41,028 nt of DNA from Acidiferrobacteraceae bacterium (lineage in GTDB: Bacteria > Pseudomonadota > Gammaproteobacteria > HyVt-429): NCBI GenBank assembly GCA_011052015.1, contig DRJZ01000011.1, forward strand, positions 1-41,028. The letters are read 5' to 3'. A program made the translations under genes and the position numbers. The notes beneath the pieces are model-generated. The model was not told where the DNA came from. It did not search any database and was given only the letters and a program-made list of their open reading frames with translations. How positions within the stretch are numbered: position 1 is the first letter of the stretch; each line of letters starts with the position of its first letter. Of this stretch, positions 1 to 10,456 are shown piece by piece.

Positions 1-329
1 CGCCGGGTCTGAACGCCCACCGATTTGTCCAGTTGCCGCACCAGCATATCGGCAATGCCGATACCCTTGCCCTTGTTCGACATGGAGGTACTCACCTGTT
101 GATCGAACATATCCCGATACAACCGGGACTGATCAGAGTCGAACGCGCCTTCACCCAAACTGGCGTTACGCATGCTCTTCAAGACCCTTTGCAGAAACAG
201 CGCCTCAAACTGTCTGGCCACTTCCCGTAGCTTCTCTGAGTCACCCTTGGCCGCGCCCGCCGAGGCCTTCAGTTCTGTAAGGCCATTAAAATCGATATAG
301 CTATTCGCAGCAGCCAATGCAGGCATCAT
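1..329 (-). CDS. flgJ: Flagellar rod assembly protein FlgJ, N-terminal part (truncated by window edge)
   Basis: Minus-strand reading frame from ATG at 329 (or 326): MMPALAAANSYIDFNGLTELKASA..EKLREVARQFEALFLQRVLKSMR..; follows flgI in the flg order. Confidence 0.85.
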   Translation of the reverse strand, partial: MMPALAAANSYIDFNGLTELKASAGAAKGDSEKLREVARQFEALFLQRVLKSMRNASLGEGAFDSDQSRLYRDMFDQQVSTSMSNKGKGIGIADMLVRQLDKSVGVQTR

Positions 330-449
330 GACAACGGGCACTCTTGTCTGTACGCAATCCATTGCGTTTGTACACACTTAAACAACATCAGAGGGAAACT
401 CCTAATAGGAAATGGCTCTTCCCCATATTGAGCGGGTAGCCCCTCAAAT

Positions 450-517
450 TTGCCACAGAGGCACGGAGGACACAGAGCATGCTTTTCTCTGAGAACTCCT
501 CTGTGCCTCTGTGGCAA
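450..517. repeat. Dispersed inverted repeat (family A): TTGCCACAGAGGCACgGAGGA / TCCTCTGTGCCTCTGTGGCAA
   Basis: 20/21 matching inverted arms at 450-470 and 497-517, in the flgI-flgJ gap. Confidence 0.85.
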
Positions 518-543
518 GAATGTCATTACCATTAACCTGCTGC

Positions 544-1692
544 CTAAATAATAATAAGATCGGCGCGCAATGCACCGGCCTGTTTCAGAGCTTCCAAAAT
601 CGCCACCAGATCCCCCGGCGCGGCGCCCACTTGATTGACTGCACGCACGATGGTATCCAGGGTGACCCCCGGTTCGAATAAAAACATCCGCGTGCCTTCC
701 TCACTAATTTCAATATCGGTCTTCTCGGCCACCACGGTCTGGCCTCCCGATAGCGGTCCCGGCTGACTGATGATCGGTTCCTTGGTAATAGTAACGGTCA
801 GACTGCCGTGGGCGACTGCCGCTGGCATGACCCGCACATGATCACCAATCACGATGGTGCCGGTGCGGGAATTGATCACGACCCTGGCGGCCACTTCACC
901 GGGTTCCAGGGTGAGATTCTCAAGTGCCGACACAAAGGCGATGCGCTGTGCCGGATTGGCCGGGGCCTCCACCCGAACGGTGGAGCCATCTATGGGCTGG
1001 GCAACGACCTTGGAAAAGGCGGCGTTGATAGTGTCCACCATACGCTTCGTAGTCGTGAAATCCACAACCTTGAGGTTGAGTTCTACACTGCCGCTAGCCA
1101 TAAAAGCTGTGGGTACGGTGCGTTCCACGGTGGCGCCGCTGGGTACCCGGCCCGCGCTGGGAACATTCACCGTCACCCTGGACCCATCTTTGGTCTTGGC
1201 GCCAAAGCCCCCCACCACCAGGTTGCCCTGGGCGATGGCATAGACGTTACCGTCCGCACCCCTTAACGGGGCCATCAATAAACTTCCACCACGCAGGCTT
1301 TTTGCGTTACCAATAGAGGCCACGGTAATATCGATGCGCTGACCAATCTTGGCGAACGGGGGCAGCTCGGCCTGCACCGTCACCGCAGCAACATTCTTGA
1401 GTTGTGGATCGACACTACCGGAAGGTACGTTGACCCCAAACTGGACCAACATGTTCCTGATACTTTGAATGGTAAACGGTGTCTGGGTGGTTTGATCGCC
1501 GGTGCTATTGAGCCCTACGACCAGGCTATAGCCTACCAACTGATTGGCGCGTAAACCGGCGATGGTCACCAGATCTTTGATTCGATCAGCGCGTGTTGTG
1601 GTGGTAACGGACAGCGCCATTAACACACACATTACCACCAGCCATGGCTGGTGTATTTTCATCGTCTTGGATGTAAAATTTTTATTTTTCAT
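544..1692 (-). CDS. flgI: Flagellar P-ring protein FlgI (start at 1692 or 1662)
   Basis: [34 protein letters not shown]..., signal peptide; ORF track 544..1719 starts upstream of likely ATG. Confidence 0.97.
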   Translation of the reverse strand: MKNKNFTSKTMKIHQPWLVVMCVLMALSVTTTTRADRIKDLVTIAGLRANQLVGYSLVVGLNSTGDQTTQTPFTIQSIRNMLVQFGVNVPSGSVDPQLKNVAAVTVQAELPPFAKIGQRIDITVASIGNAKSLRGGSLLMAPLRGADGNVYAIAQGNLVVGGFGAKTKDGSRVTVNVPSAGRVPSGATVERTVPTAFMASGSVELNLKVVDFTTTKRMVDTINAAFSKVVAQPIDGSTVRVEAPANPAQRIAFVSALENLTLEPGEVAARVVINSRTGTIVIGDHVRVMPAAVAHGSLTVTITKEPIISQPGPLSGGQTVVAEKTDIEISEEGTRMFLFEPGVTLDTIVRAVNQVGAAPGDLVAILEALKQAGALRADLIII

Positions 1693-1703
1693 AAAAAATA
1701 CTG

Positions 1704-2411
1704 TTAAAAAGGCCACCACTTACTCTGGAAAAAACGTCCCATCCAACCATTGGCGTTGGCATCCGCCAAGGCACCGGTGCCACCATAGACAAGGCGCACA
1801 TTGGCCAATTGCGTCGATTGCACCGTATTGTCCGGAGTGATGTCCCGCTGGCGCACCACACCGGAGATGCGAATAAACTCATCGCCCTGGTTCAGGGTAA
1901 GCAGCTTCTCGCCACGAACAAACAGGTTGCCGTTGGCCAGAACCTCGGCCACGGTGACGGTGACGGTGCCGGTCAGGGTGTTGGTTTGGGTGCTACTACC
2001 CTCGCCAGTAAATTCCTGGGTCGAACTCAGGTCCTGTTGCAGCGTCAAATCATAGGGGGATTTAAACTGCGGTAATTGCTTGCCAAACACTGTGGGATTG
2101 GGGATGGTGATTCCATTTTCCTTTTTGGTGCTGGTATTGGAAGACTTGTTGGAACTGGTGTTCTCCGTCAGTATTACAGTCAGCACGTCACCCACCCGGT
2201 GAGCGCGCTCATCGGCGAACAAAGAATGGGCAAACCTTGATACCTGGTATATAGAACCATTGCTGATCGGCGGACTGATTGCCGGTTGGGGTTTGGTTAT
2301 CGCAAACGCCGGGTCCGGTTTGATTGGCTTCGAGACGCAGGCCTGCAGGGCCACGCAGATCATGGCCGTGGTGGATAGCTTCATGGCAACCTGCCAAATT
2401 GTCTGGATCAT
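1704..2411 (-). CDS. flgH: Flagellar L-ring lipoprotein FlgH
   Basis: Lipobox-like [27 protein letters not shown]; position between flgG and flgI. Confidence 0.96.
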   Translation of the reverse strand: MIQTIWQVAMKLSTTAMICVALQACVSKPIKPDPAFAITKPQPAISPPISNGSIYQVSRFAHSLFADERAHRVGDVLTVILTENTSSNKSSNTSTKKENGITIPNPTVFGKQLPQFKSPYDLTLQQDLSSTQEFTGEGSSTQTNTLTGTVTVTVAEVLANGNLFVRGEKLLTLNQGDEFIRISGVVRQRDITPDNTVQSTQLANVRLVYGGTGALADANANGWMGRFFQSKWWPF

Positions 2412-2437
2412 TGTCGTTACCCTCTCAATCGTCAGGT

Positions 2438-3223
2438 CTATAAATTGTTGCTCACATAGGCGAGCATCTGGTCGACGGTGGAGATCACCTTGGAATTCAT
2501 TTCGTAGGCCCGTTGAGTCTCAATCATGTTTACCAATTCCTCAACCACATTGACGTTCGAACTTTCTACGGAACCTTGTATCAAGGTAGCTAGGCCCGTC
2601 AGTCCCGGGGTGCCGGTCTGGGGGGTACCGCTGGCTGCAGATTCAAGAAACAGGTTCTCACCCATGGCCTGGAGGCCTGCCGGGTTGATGAAATCAGCCA
2701 ATTGAATATTGCCCAAGGTAGTGGGCGCCGTGGCGCCGGGGGTTAGGGCCGACACCACGCCGTCCGACCCTATGGTGATGCTAAGCACGTTCTGTGGAAT
2801 GGTGATGGACGGTTGTATGGTGTAACCGGCGGCATTCACCATCTGCCCCTGGGCATCCACTTGAAAAGAACCATCACGGGTATAGGCTACCGTACCGTCG
2901 GGCAACAGGACCTGTAAAAGACCGCGGCCATTCAATGCCATATCAAGCGGATTACCGGTCTGAATAATATTTCCCTGGGTATGGAGTTTTTCCGTTGCCA
3001 CAGTACGCACCCCGGTCCCCAGGGACAGGCCTGAGGGCAATTGAGTATTCTGGGAAGACTGGGCGCCCACTTGGCGCACGTTCTGGTACAACAAGTCTTC
3101 AAACACCGCACGACTGCGTTTAAAGCCAGTGGTATTCACATTGGCCAGGTTATTGGAAATCACCGCCATACGCGTCTGTTGCGCGTCTAATCCGGTCTTA
3201 CCTATCCATAATGCTGGGTTCAT
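2438..3223 (-). CDS. flgG: Flagellar distal rod protein FlgG
   Basis: [48 protein letters not shown]-term [19 protein letters not shown]. Confidence 0.98.
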   Translation of the reverse strand: MNPALWIGKTGLDAQQTRMAVISNNLANVNTTGFKRSRAVFEDLLYQNVRQVGAQSSQNTQLPSGLSLGTGVRTVATEKLHTQGNIIQTGNPLDMALNGRGLLQVLLPDGTVAYTRDGSFQVDAQGQMVNAAGYTIQPSITIPQNVLSITIGSDGVVSALTPGATAPTTLGNIQLADFINPAGLQAMGENLFLESAASGTPQTGTPGLTGLATLIQGSVESSNVNVVEELVNMIETQRAYEMNSKVISTVDQMLAYVSNNL

Positions 3224-3240
3224 TTCACTGCTCCTAGTTC

Positions 3241-3984
3241 TTAAGTAATTCGCATAATGCTTGCTGCGGCGCGGTCATTGCGCTCGGCGGTGGTCATCAA
3301 TTTAACTTGCATCTCAAACTGGCGCGCCAGGGAAATCATGGTAATCATGGAATCGACCGCGTTCACATTACTGGTCTCCAGTGCGCTGGAGACCAACTGC
3401 ACGGCTGCATCCGGCAGCACCACCTGATTGGGGTCGCGGCTATACATCAAGCCATCGTTACCCTTCACCAGGTCGGCGTTATAAGGCTTAACCAGACGAA
3501 TGCGGTCCACTACCGCCGGGGCAGTGGCATCCTGGCCACGGATCCGCAAAGAGATGGTGCCGTCGGGCGCGATTTCAATTTTGTCTGCGGGCGGTAGCGC
3601 GATAGGCCCCAAATTACCCATTACCGCATGACCGTCACTGGTTAGCAGCCGACCACCACTTACAATCTGCAGGCTGCCATTGCGGGTGTAGGCCTCACGC
3701 GCACCCTCACCCAAAACAGAAATCCAGCCATCGGTTTTGATCGCCACATCCAAATCACGGCCGGTGCCAATAATGCTGCCGGTGGCGAAATCGGTACCGG
3801 GCCGTTCGGCCATGGCATAGACCCGGCTGGGGTGCCCTTCACCAAATACCGGCATGCTACGGAATGACGACAGATCGGCTCGGAATCCGAAGGTGCTTAC
3901 ATTGGCCAGGTTATGGGCATTCGCCGCCTGGGCTATCATCATCTGCTTGGCCCCACTCATAGCAACATAAAGCATACGATCCAT
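3241..3984 (-). CDS. flgF: Flagellar proximal rod protein FlgF
   Basis: [38 protein letters not shown]; gene order. Confidence 0.96.
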   Translation of the reverse strand: MDRMLYVAMSGAKQMMIAQAANAHNLANVSTFGFRADLSSFRSMPVFGEGHPSRVYAMAERPGTDFATGSIIGTGRDLDVAIKTDGWISVLGEGAREAYTRNGSLQIVSGGRLLTSDGHAVMGNLGPIALPPADKIEIAPDGTISLRIRGQDATAPAVVDRIRLVKPYNADLVKGNDGLMYSRDPNQVVLPDAAVQLVSSALETSNVNAVDSMITMISLARQFEMQVKLMTTAERNDRAAASIMRIT

Positions 3985-4021
3985 TGATCAGTCTCCTGTC
4001 TACTGTGACCTAGTGGGTACG

Positions 4022-5311
4022 TTAACGAAGGTTAATAATAGTTTGGGTGATCTGGTCGGCGGTATTGATCACCTGGGCGTTGGCCTGGAAATTTCTTTGG
4101 GCGGTAATCAATTGCACCAACTGTTGGGTCAGATCCACGTTGGAATCTTCCAGGGCCCCCGATTGGATCACGCCGAGACTGGACGAACCCGGTGTCCCCA
4201 CCAGGGCCGAGCCGGATGCGGCGGTTTCGGTCCAGGTGGTATCACCCAACTGACGCAGACCTTCCGGGTTATTAAAGTTGGCCAACAGGGCCTGGCCCAG
4301 GGCCTGAGACTGGCCATTGGTATAGCGGCCAAAAATGACCCCTGAGGCGTCCACGTCCACACTGGCCAAACGCCCGGTGGTGTACCCATCCTGGGTTAGG
4401 GAGTTGACGCCGAATGCCGCGCCAAACTGACTGGTATCTTCCAAGGCAATGGTATAGGCCATGTCAGCAGCGCCGGAACCTACCGGTATGGCGGCATAGG
4501 TCAGGGTGCCGATGGGGGGTCCAGCGGGGGTGATCAGGCTGCCGGTATTGTCGAAGGTAATGGCGGTCCCTTCCGCCGGGGCCACGAAGGCCTGGTTGTC
4601 CAGAGACATCTCGACGGTCCAGGCGTTATCGGCAGTCTTGCGAAAATACGTGGTGATGGTATGCGCCACCCCGAGGCTGTCAAAGCCGGTAAACGAAGTG
4701 GCGTGGTTGTAACTGCCTGCGGGGGGTGGCTCAAATCGCGGCGGAACATACGCGGTACCGTCATCCTGTAATGCAGCAACGGTCAGGGCCAACGCGGGAT
4801 CGCCTACACCCTTGGCTACCTCGGTGGCATCCAGATTCAGATTGGCAGTGATTGCAGTGGTGGTATTCGGGTTATTGTCTGACAGAGAAAGCTGTAATTC
4901 GCCCTGGGTGCCGGTTACGGTGCCGTTGGTGGCCTGAAACCCGGTCAAGCGCAGCCCGGAACTGTTGACCACATAGCCTTCGTCATCCAGACCAAAGGCG
5001 CCGTTACGTGAGTAAGAGATGGCGCCGTTTTCACTCATGCGGAAAAACCCCTGGCCGTTGATGGCAAGATCAAAATTATTATTGGTAAAATTAATATTGC
5101 CCTGGCCGAATTGCTGCCTCACGCCAGACAATTGCACGCCACTGCCCACCGACAGGGTGCCAGTCCCCAGCTTGGACACCGGCAGAACGTCGGCGAACTC
5201 CGCGCGGGAACCTTTAAACCCCACAGTGCCGGCATTGGCAATGTTGTTTCCGATAACCCGCAGTTCTGCGGATGACGCGTTGAGACCACTTATCGCTGTA
5301 CGGAATGGCAT
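4022..5311 (-). CDS. flgE: Flagellar hook protein FlgE
   Basis: MPFRTAISGLNASSAELRVIGNNIANAGTVGFKGSRAEFADV; C-term NVDLTQQLVQLITAQRNFQANAQVI. Confidence 0.97.
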   Translation of the reverse strand: MPFRTAISGLNASSAELRVIGNNIANAGTVGFKGSRAEFADVLPVSKLGTGTLSVGSGVQLSGVRQQFGQGNINFTNNNFDLAINGQGFFRMSENGAISYSRNGAFGLDDEGYVVNSSGLRLTGFQATNGTVTGTQGELQLSLSDNNPNTTTAITANLNLDATEVAKGVGDPALALTVAALQDDGTAYVPPRFEPPPAGSYNHATSFTGFDSLGVAHTITTYFRKTADNAWTVEMSLDNQAFVAPAEGTAITFDNTGSLITPAGPPIGTLTYAAIPVGSGAADMAYTIALEDTSQFGAAFGVNSLTQDGYTTGRLASVDVDASGVIFGRYTNGQSQALGQALLANFNNPEGLRQLGDTTWTETAASGSALVGTPGSSSLGVIQSGALEDSNVDLTQQLVQLITAQRNFQANAQVINTADQITQTIINLR

Positions 5312-5353
5312 GATTTAACTCCTCTCACTTAGTGTTTCGACACGACTGGTCAT

Positions 5354-6034
5354 TTAAAGGATCGCTGAAATCGCTGACAGAGGCACCGATTTCGATCCAG
5401 ACAGATTCAAGATGATTTCACCCTGACTTCGATCCATGCTGACGCTCTCAACCAACACCGCCAACTGGGCATCCACGCCAACCACATCACCTCCGATAAT
5501 GGCCTCGGCGGCGACCCGATAAATCCCCGCTGGCGCCGGCTTACCATCATTCGTGAGGCCATCCCATTTAAAATTCGCGGGTCCGGCGCCCTGGGGACCC
5601 ATCTCTAATTGACGCACCAGTTGGCCACTTTGATCGGTAATCTTGAGGGTGAGTGAAGTGCTTGCATCCGGCATGTTCACGACACCACTGAGGTTGCCAC
5701 CCACTTGCAATTGACCGTCAACTCCCGGAGCCAACACCAACCGGCCCACCAATGCAGATGCCTGCAATGCCTGATTGGATTGCAACGCCTCGGCAAGGCC
5801 GTTGATCGAATTCTGCAATTCCTGGATACCGCTTACGGTGCCGAACTGGGCCATCTGCCCCAGAAACTCACCGTTTTCCATGGGCTTGAGGGGGTCCTGA
5901 TTCTTGAGCTGAGTAATCATAAGCTCAAGAAAGGCCTCTTGGCCGAGCTTGTCAGATTTTTGCCGGGTCTGATCCTTAGGGATGGACAGCCCCAGTCTGT
6001 CGATATTGGAAATGATGTCGCTATTTGAAGTCAC
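5354..6034 (-). CDS. flgD: Flagellar hook capping/assembly protein FlgD
   Basis: LGQEAFLELMITQLKNQDPLKPMENGEFLGQMAQFGTVSGIQEL. Confidence 0.97.
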   Translation of the reverse strand: MTSNSDIISNIDRLGLSIPKDQTRQKSDKLGQEAFLELMITQLKNQDPLKPMENGEFLGQMAQFGTVSGIQELQNSINGLAEALQSNQALQASALVGRLVLAPGVDGQLQVGGNLSGVVNMPDASTSLTLKITDQSGQLVRQLEMGPQGAGPANFKWDGLTNDGKPAPAGIYRVAAEAIIGGDVVGVDAQLAVLVESVSMDRSQGEIILNLSGSKSVPLSAISAIL

Positions 6035-6059
6035 TGTCCTAACCTCGATTATCCAGCTA

Positions 6060-6476
6060 TCAGCCCTGCCCTAAAGAAAGGGTGCGGATGAGCAGCTGCT
6101 TGGATGTATTGAGCACCTCAACGTTGTTCTCATAGGCCCGCGATGCGGCAAGCATATTGGCCATCTCCTCAATGCTGTTAACATTGGACATGTAGATATA
6201 GCCCTTGGCGTCGGCCATGGGGTGATCCGGTTGATGCTGTTTCTGAAGGGGCGCGGCACTTTCCACTACGCCCAGCGTGGCCACGCCCGTACTGACCCCA
6301 TCCATTCGATCAGGATTAAACACTGCGGAAAATACAGGGTGACGGGCGCGATATGTCGTATTGATACTGCTGCTGACGCTCTCGGCATTCGCCAAATTGC
6401 TGGCCGTGACATTGAGACGCAGGGAATTTGCACTCATGGCCGAACCCGCAATAGAAAAAACATTAAACAAAGACAT
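6060..6476 (-). CDS. flgC: Flagellar proximal rod protein FlgC
   Basis: MSLFNVFSIAGSAMSANSLRLNVTASNLANAESV; MADAKGYIYMSNVNSIEEMANMLAASRAYENNVEV. Confidence 0.97.
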   Translation of the reverse strand: MSLFNVFSIAGSAMSANSLRLNVTASNLANAESVSSSINTTYRARHPVFSAVFNPDRMDGVSTGVATLGVVESAAPLQKQHQPDHPMADAKGYIYMSNVNSIEEMANMLAASRAYENNVEVLNTSKQLLIRTLSLGQG

Positions 6477-6477
6477 C

Positions 6478-6885
6478 TTATTCTCCTCTCAAGGCGCGCA
6501 TGACACCGCTGATCCTGCCATTCAGGAAGGTTAGACTGGCCATGTAGTGCAGGGAATTGCGTGCGAACTCGGCCTTCTCAACCTGCCCGTCCACGGTATT
6601 GCCATCTATTGAGGGTTGGGTGGGGACGCGGTACAACAAGTCACCAAAGCCACCATCACCTAACATGCCAGCGACATGTCCAGGCTGGGACACTTGCAGA
6701 CGCAACATCCCGGGATCGCTATCACCCCCAGCCGAACGCAAGGCGGACTGAAAATTAAAGTCCCGGGCCAAATAACCCGGGGTCTCGGCGTTGGCCATGT
6801 TTGCCGCCAACAATTCGGTACGTTTGGCCCGTAACTGCAGGGCTTCAGGGTGGACACCCAGGGCGGCATCTAGATTCAGTGGCAT
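6478..6885 (-). CDS. flgB: Flagellar proximal rod protein FlgB
   Basis: MPLNLDAALGVHPEALQLRAKRTELLAANMANAETPGYLARDFNF; start set at 6885 because AAAGGAGT lies just upstream of that ATG; the 6942 start in the track overlaps the promoter. Confidence 0.95.
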   Translation of the reverse strand: MPLNLDAALGVHPEALQLRAKRTELLAANMANAETPGYLARDFNFQSALRSAGGDSDPGMLRLQVSQPGHVAGMLGDGGFGDLLYRVPTQPSIDGNTVDGQVEKAEFARNSLHYMASLTFLNGRISGVMRALRGE

Positions 6886-6925
6886 TCCCGACTCCTTTGT
6901 CATCGTTGCGTTCTTCAATAACAAG

Positions 6926-6941
6926 AGCAATAGCCGTGCCA
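6926..6941 (-). promoter_or_regulatory. Sigma-54-type promoter for flgB operon: TGGCAC-GGCTA-TTGCT
   Basis: Minus strand reads TGGCACGGCTATTGCT; GG-N10-GC spacing exact; about 40 nt upstream of the flgB ATG. Confidence 0.85.
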
Positions 6942-7063
6942 AACGATAAAACTATTTATAAACAGTGGGTTAGAAATATTCCTGGGCATCCAGGCGGCAA
7001 GGCATCACCCTTGACGGCAACCGGGCGCCGCCATGGGAAAATAGAGAAGGAGAAAAGGATGCA

Positions 7064-7173
7064 GGGAACCTCTGAATGACACTTAACCGCCAAGGCGCCA
7101 AACTGAGATTGTTGTTTTCCAAAAGAAAACTCTTGGCGCCTTGGCGGTTCGAACCCAATTGTTCAGAATTTCC
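7064..7173 (-). repeat. MITE-like palindromic element, copy 1 (family B)
   Basis: Perfect 17-bp inverted arms AACCGCCAAGGCGCCAA (7085-7101) / TTGGCGCCTTGGCGGTT (7133-7149), plus imperfect outer ends GGGAACCTCTGAAT / GTTCAGAATTTCC. Confidence 0.85.
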
Positions 7174-7238
7174 TTAAGGTTACTGTATGGGGGAAACTCC
7201 ATTACAACACATACTATGGACGGGAGGCACAAGAGTAA

Positions 7239-8075
7239 TCAAGGCTTCTTTAACTGGTAGGCCACGCCAGGCTTACCCCGCAACATGGTAAAGTCATCGC
7301 AGTAACTCGTGGGCGCCTCGGCGGCCCCCATCAGCAGATAGGCGCCTGGATTCAGGCTATCCACCATACGCGTAACGATATCCTTTTTTAGTTCCGAGGA
7401 AAAATAGATCAACACATTGCGGCAAAATATCACTTCAAATTTGCCTAACGCGCTGTAGCTCTCTTTAAGATTTAAGGGTTGGAAGTTTACCAACTGGCTC
7501 ACCTCCGATTTAAGCGTCCATCGGTCTTCGGTCTTTTCGAAGAACCGTTGCCGGCGCCCATCGGATATACCGCGCGCCAGACTCTTGCCGTCATAGCTGG
7601 CCGACCTGGCTTGATTGAGTACCGTTGAATCGATATCGGTGGCGGTAATCTGAACATTGCCGGGGAGGGCCCCGGCGTTGGCTTGCTGGAATTCGCGGAT
7701 CACCATGGAGATGGAGTAGGCCTCTTCGCCGGTGGAACAGGCCGCCGACCAAACACGCAATTGCGACAACCGGCGCTTCGCCAATTCCGGCAAGATGACC
7801 TGGGCAAACATATCAAAGGGATAGGCGTCACGAAACCACATGGTCTCGTTGGTGGTCATGGCATCAATGATGCGCTCTCGCAACGGGCTGCCAGAGTAGC
7901 CGTGGGCACGAGATATCAGATCCTTGAGCGTGGCAACAGACAGCTCGGCCATCAGTCCATTGAGACGGTTCGCGACCAGATAGTCCTTATTATCCCCCAA
8001 CACCAAACCACAACTGTCTTCCAGGTATCGACCAAAGGCCCGGTAATCTTCCGGCTGAAAACTGAGTTCGGACAC
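7239..8075 (-). CDS. cheR: Chemotaxis protein methyltransferase CheR
   Basis: TTNETMWFRDAYPFDMF, RVWSAACSTGEEAYSISMV, FEVIFCRNVLIYFS. Confidence 0.97.
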   Translation of the reverse strand: MSELSFQPEDYRAFGRYLEDSCGLVLGDNKDYLVANRLNGLMAELSVATLKDLISRAHGYSGSPLRERIIDAMTTNETMWFRDAYPFDMFAQVILPELAKRRLSQLRVWSAACSTGEEAYSISMVIREFQQANAGALPGNVQITATDIDSTVLNQARSASYDGKSLARGISDGRRQRFFEKTEDRWTLKSEVSQLVNFQPLNLKESYSALGKFEVIFCRNVLIYFSSELKKDIVTRMVDSLNPGAYLLMGAAEAPTSYCDDFTMLRGKPGVAYQLKKP

Positions 8076-8076
8076 C

Positions 8077-10149
8077 TTACAGCTTAAACCCTCCCACCAA
8101 AGCCGTCAGTTGCGTTGCCAGTCGCGCCAATTCCTCACTCGCCTTAGCAATATGCTGGGTACCGTCGCCGGTCTGGTGAGCAACTCTGTTGATATCCACC
8201 ACATTCTTATTAATCTCTTCGACCACGTGCTTTTGTTCATCTGCCGAGCTGGCAATCTGGGTATTCATTTCGTTGATAGTGCGCGCTGAACGGGTAATGG
8301 CCCCAAGAGATGTACCCGCCTTGCTCGCCTGCTGGACGGCCACAGCGGTTTTTTCCTGTCCCAATTTCATCACCTCCACCGCTTGGCCGGCCCGGCCTTG
8401 CAGGCGTTCCACCATCTGTTGGATTTCTTCGGTGGACTTTTGGGTATTCCCCGCCAAGGTGCGAACTTCATCGGCTACCACCGCAAAACCCCGCCCCTGT
8501 TCGCCGGCACGGGCCGCTTCAATGGCTGCGTTTAAGGCTAATAAGTTGGTCTGCTCGGCGATACCCCGAATCACATCGAGTACCTTTCCAATTTCCAAAG
8601 AGTCCTCGGCCAACTGCTTGATGACCTCCTCTGCTTTGTTAACCTCTACGGACAGGGCCTCTATACTCTCAATAACCTGGGTCACCACCTCGTAGCCTTC
8701 ATGGGCTTCGTTGTCAGAAGCCTCGGCTGAAGACGCTGCTTTCGCCGCATTTTGGGCCACCTCAGTCACTGCCGCCGCGAGCTGGGTGACTGCGGTAGCC
8801 ACCCGATCGGTATTTCCTTCCTGACGGTGCATCCCCTCTCGAGTCTGTTCGGTTACCGCCGACATCTCTTCGGCGGCTGCGGCAAGCTGAGTGGCAGACC
8901 CCGCCACTTGGCTCACGGTATGATGGATCTTACCTACGAACTGATTGAAACTGCCTCCCAGGCGGGCAATCTCGTCCTTGCCACTGTCCTCCAGGCGCCG
9001 GGTAAGATCCCCCTCACCCGTGGCGATATCGTCCATAGTCGCAACCGCCAGATCCAAAGGCTGGGTAATAAGTTTGCTGCTGACCCAGGCCAACAACAGG
9101 CCCAAGCCCAACCCGGCAATGAGCAAACCGGTCAACCATTTCATGGAGGCACGGACCTGGGCAATGAGCAAGCCACTCGATGTCTCGATATCCTTGCGCT
9201 TGGCCCCCACCAATCTATCCAACATACCATCGATATCGCCCACCAACTGGCCTACTTCGTTCTTGATCAAGTAGGCGTCCATGCGCCAGCGCTCACCGCC
9301 ATGCAATTCTTTGAGCTTGAGCAAATCGGCAAAATAGGCCTTTTGCAGCGCTGCGGCGTCACTCAAAGAGACTTCTTCTTCCAAGGTAAGCCGGTCACCA
9401 TAGGCGCCAATCTTTTTTATCAGGCGCTCGATTTCTTCTTTGTAGTCTTTTAGCACTTCATCCAGGACTTCCGGGGCGCGAAACCCCAGGTAACCACGCA
9501 CACCGAATAACACCTGGGCCCACTGGTAGCGTAACTCGGCCATATCCAACAACATTTTTTTGCGCCTCGGGCTGGCCTCCTCATCGGCCTCAGATAGCAT
9601 CATGGTACTCAACAAACCTCTGATCTCAGCAGCCCTGGGGGCCAGGGTCTGACGCGCAAAGGCCATCCCCGGCATATTGAGATTGATATCTTGCGCCAGC
9701 CCGATCATATGTGATTTATGGGTGGTGAAGGCCCGTACCTTTGCCTCTATTTGGCTGATCAGCTTACTGGTCTCCGAATCGTCCTGTAACTTGGCGCTTT
9801 TCTTTAGTGCGCTCACGCTCTGCTCTACACCGACCAAGCTATCTTCGTATTTTTTCTTATAACTGGGGTCCTTACTCAATAAATAAAATCCCATCGCCCC
9901 GGTGGCATCCCGCAACTGGCTACTCAGGATCATGGAATCGATTACAATCGGCTGGTTCTGCTGCACCACTACAGACACCGTAGACTGCAACTTATCGAGG
10001 TTGCTCAGCGCAATCAACGACACCAGCAACAAAAATACCAGCAGTATACCCATGCTCCCCCATACCCGATGTTTGACAGAATACCTCGACAAAAACCGGG
10101 ATATTAGGCGGCTGCCCTGAAATGAACGGTAAGTGTTTTGCTGTGACAT
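8077..10149 (-). CDS. Methyl-accepting chemotaxis protein with large all-helical periplasmic domain, HAMP and MCP signalling domain
   Basis: Two TM segments; HAMP-like [27 protein letters not shown]; hallmark [40 protein letters not shown]. Confidence 0.96.
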   Translation of the reverse strand: MSQQNTYRSFQGSRLISRFLSRYSVKHRVWGSMGILLVFLLLVSLIALSNLDKLQSTVSVVVQQNQPIVIDSMILSSQLRDATGAMGFYLLSKDPSYKKKYEDSLVGVEQSVSALKKSAKLQDDSETSKLISQIEAKVRAFTTHKSHMIGLAQDINLNMPGMAFARQTLAPRAAEIRGLLSTMMLSEADEEASPRRKKMLLDMAELRYQWAQVLFGVRGYLGFRAPEVLDEVLKDYKEEIERLIKKIGAYGDRLTLEEEVSLSDAAALQKAYFADLLKLKELHGGERWRMDAYLIKNEVGQLVGDIDGMLDRLVGAKRKDIETSSGLLIAQVRASMKWLTGLLIAGLGLGLLLAWVSSKLITQPLDLAVATMDDIATGEGDLTRRLEDSGKDEIARLGGSFNQFVGKIHHTVSQVAGSATQLAAAAEEMSAVTEQTREGMHRQEGNTDRVATAVTQLAAAVTEVAQNAAKAASSAEASDNEAHEGYEVVTQVIESIEALSVEVNKAEEVIKQLAEDSLEIGKVLDVIRGIAEQTNLLALNAAIEAARAGEQGRGFAVVADEVRTLAGNTQKSTEEIQQMVERLQGRAGQAVEVMKLGQEKTAVAVQQASKAGTSLGAITRSARTINEMNTQIASSADEQKHVVEEINKNVVDINRVAHQTGDGTQHIAKASEELARLATQLTALVGGFKL

Positions 10150-10456
10150 TGTTGCGCTATCTCTCTTATCAGTCAGTTACGACAACTTAAAAATAATTGC
10201 TCCGCCACCTTACCTGGCTCACTGGCGCAGGCCCACTGCGGGCTACAGCACCACCTGCCTTTTCACACAGCAATAACCAGGCCAAGTAGCTTTTAAGGAG
10301 TTTCCTGTAAAACGCTGGATGTCCATATTTTATAGGCACAAAATGCGTCGGCGCCTTGGCAGTTCAATATTAATCACAGCAAGCTGCAGGGGTACAACCC
10401 TCAAAGATCAAATCAGCATGAATTGATTCAAGAATGTTTTCAGACCTCTACTTTTG

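Noticed and set aside
808-1266. ORFs antisense to flgI (808..1266, 854..1243)
   Set aside because: Two overlapping frames opposite a conserved gene, typical of GC-biased shadow ORFs.
7085-7149. Family-B arms as a simple Rho-independent terminator
   Set aside because: No T tract after the arms, large 31-nt spacer, and homologous copies elsewhere with shared outer ends favour a dispersed element.
8752-9453. 233-aa plus-strand ORF opposite the MCP gene
   Set aside because: Antisense to a clearly coding MCP domain; composition reads as shadow ORF with no recognisable motif.
10166-10190. Possible sigma-28 promoter for the MCP gene (minus strand TTTAAGTTG...ACTGATAA)
   Set aside because: Boxes diverge from consensus and spacing is off; not strong enough to annotate.
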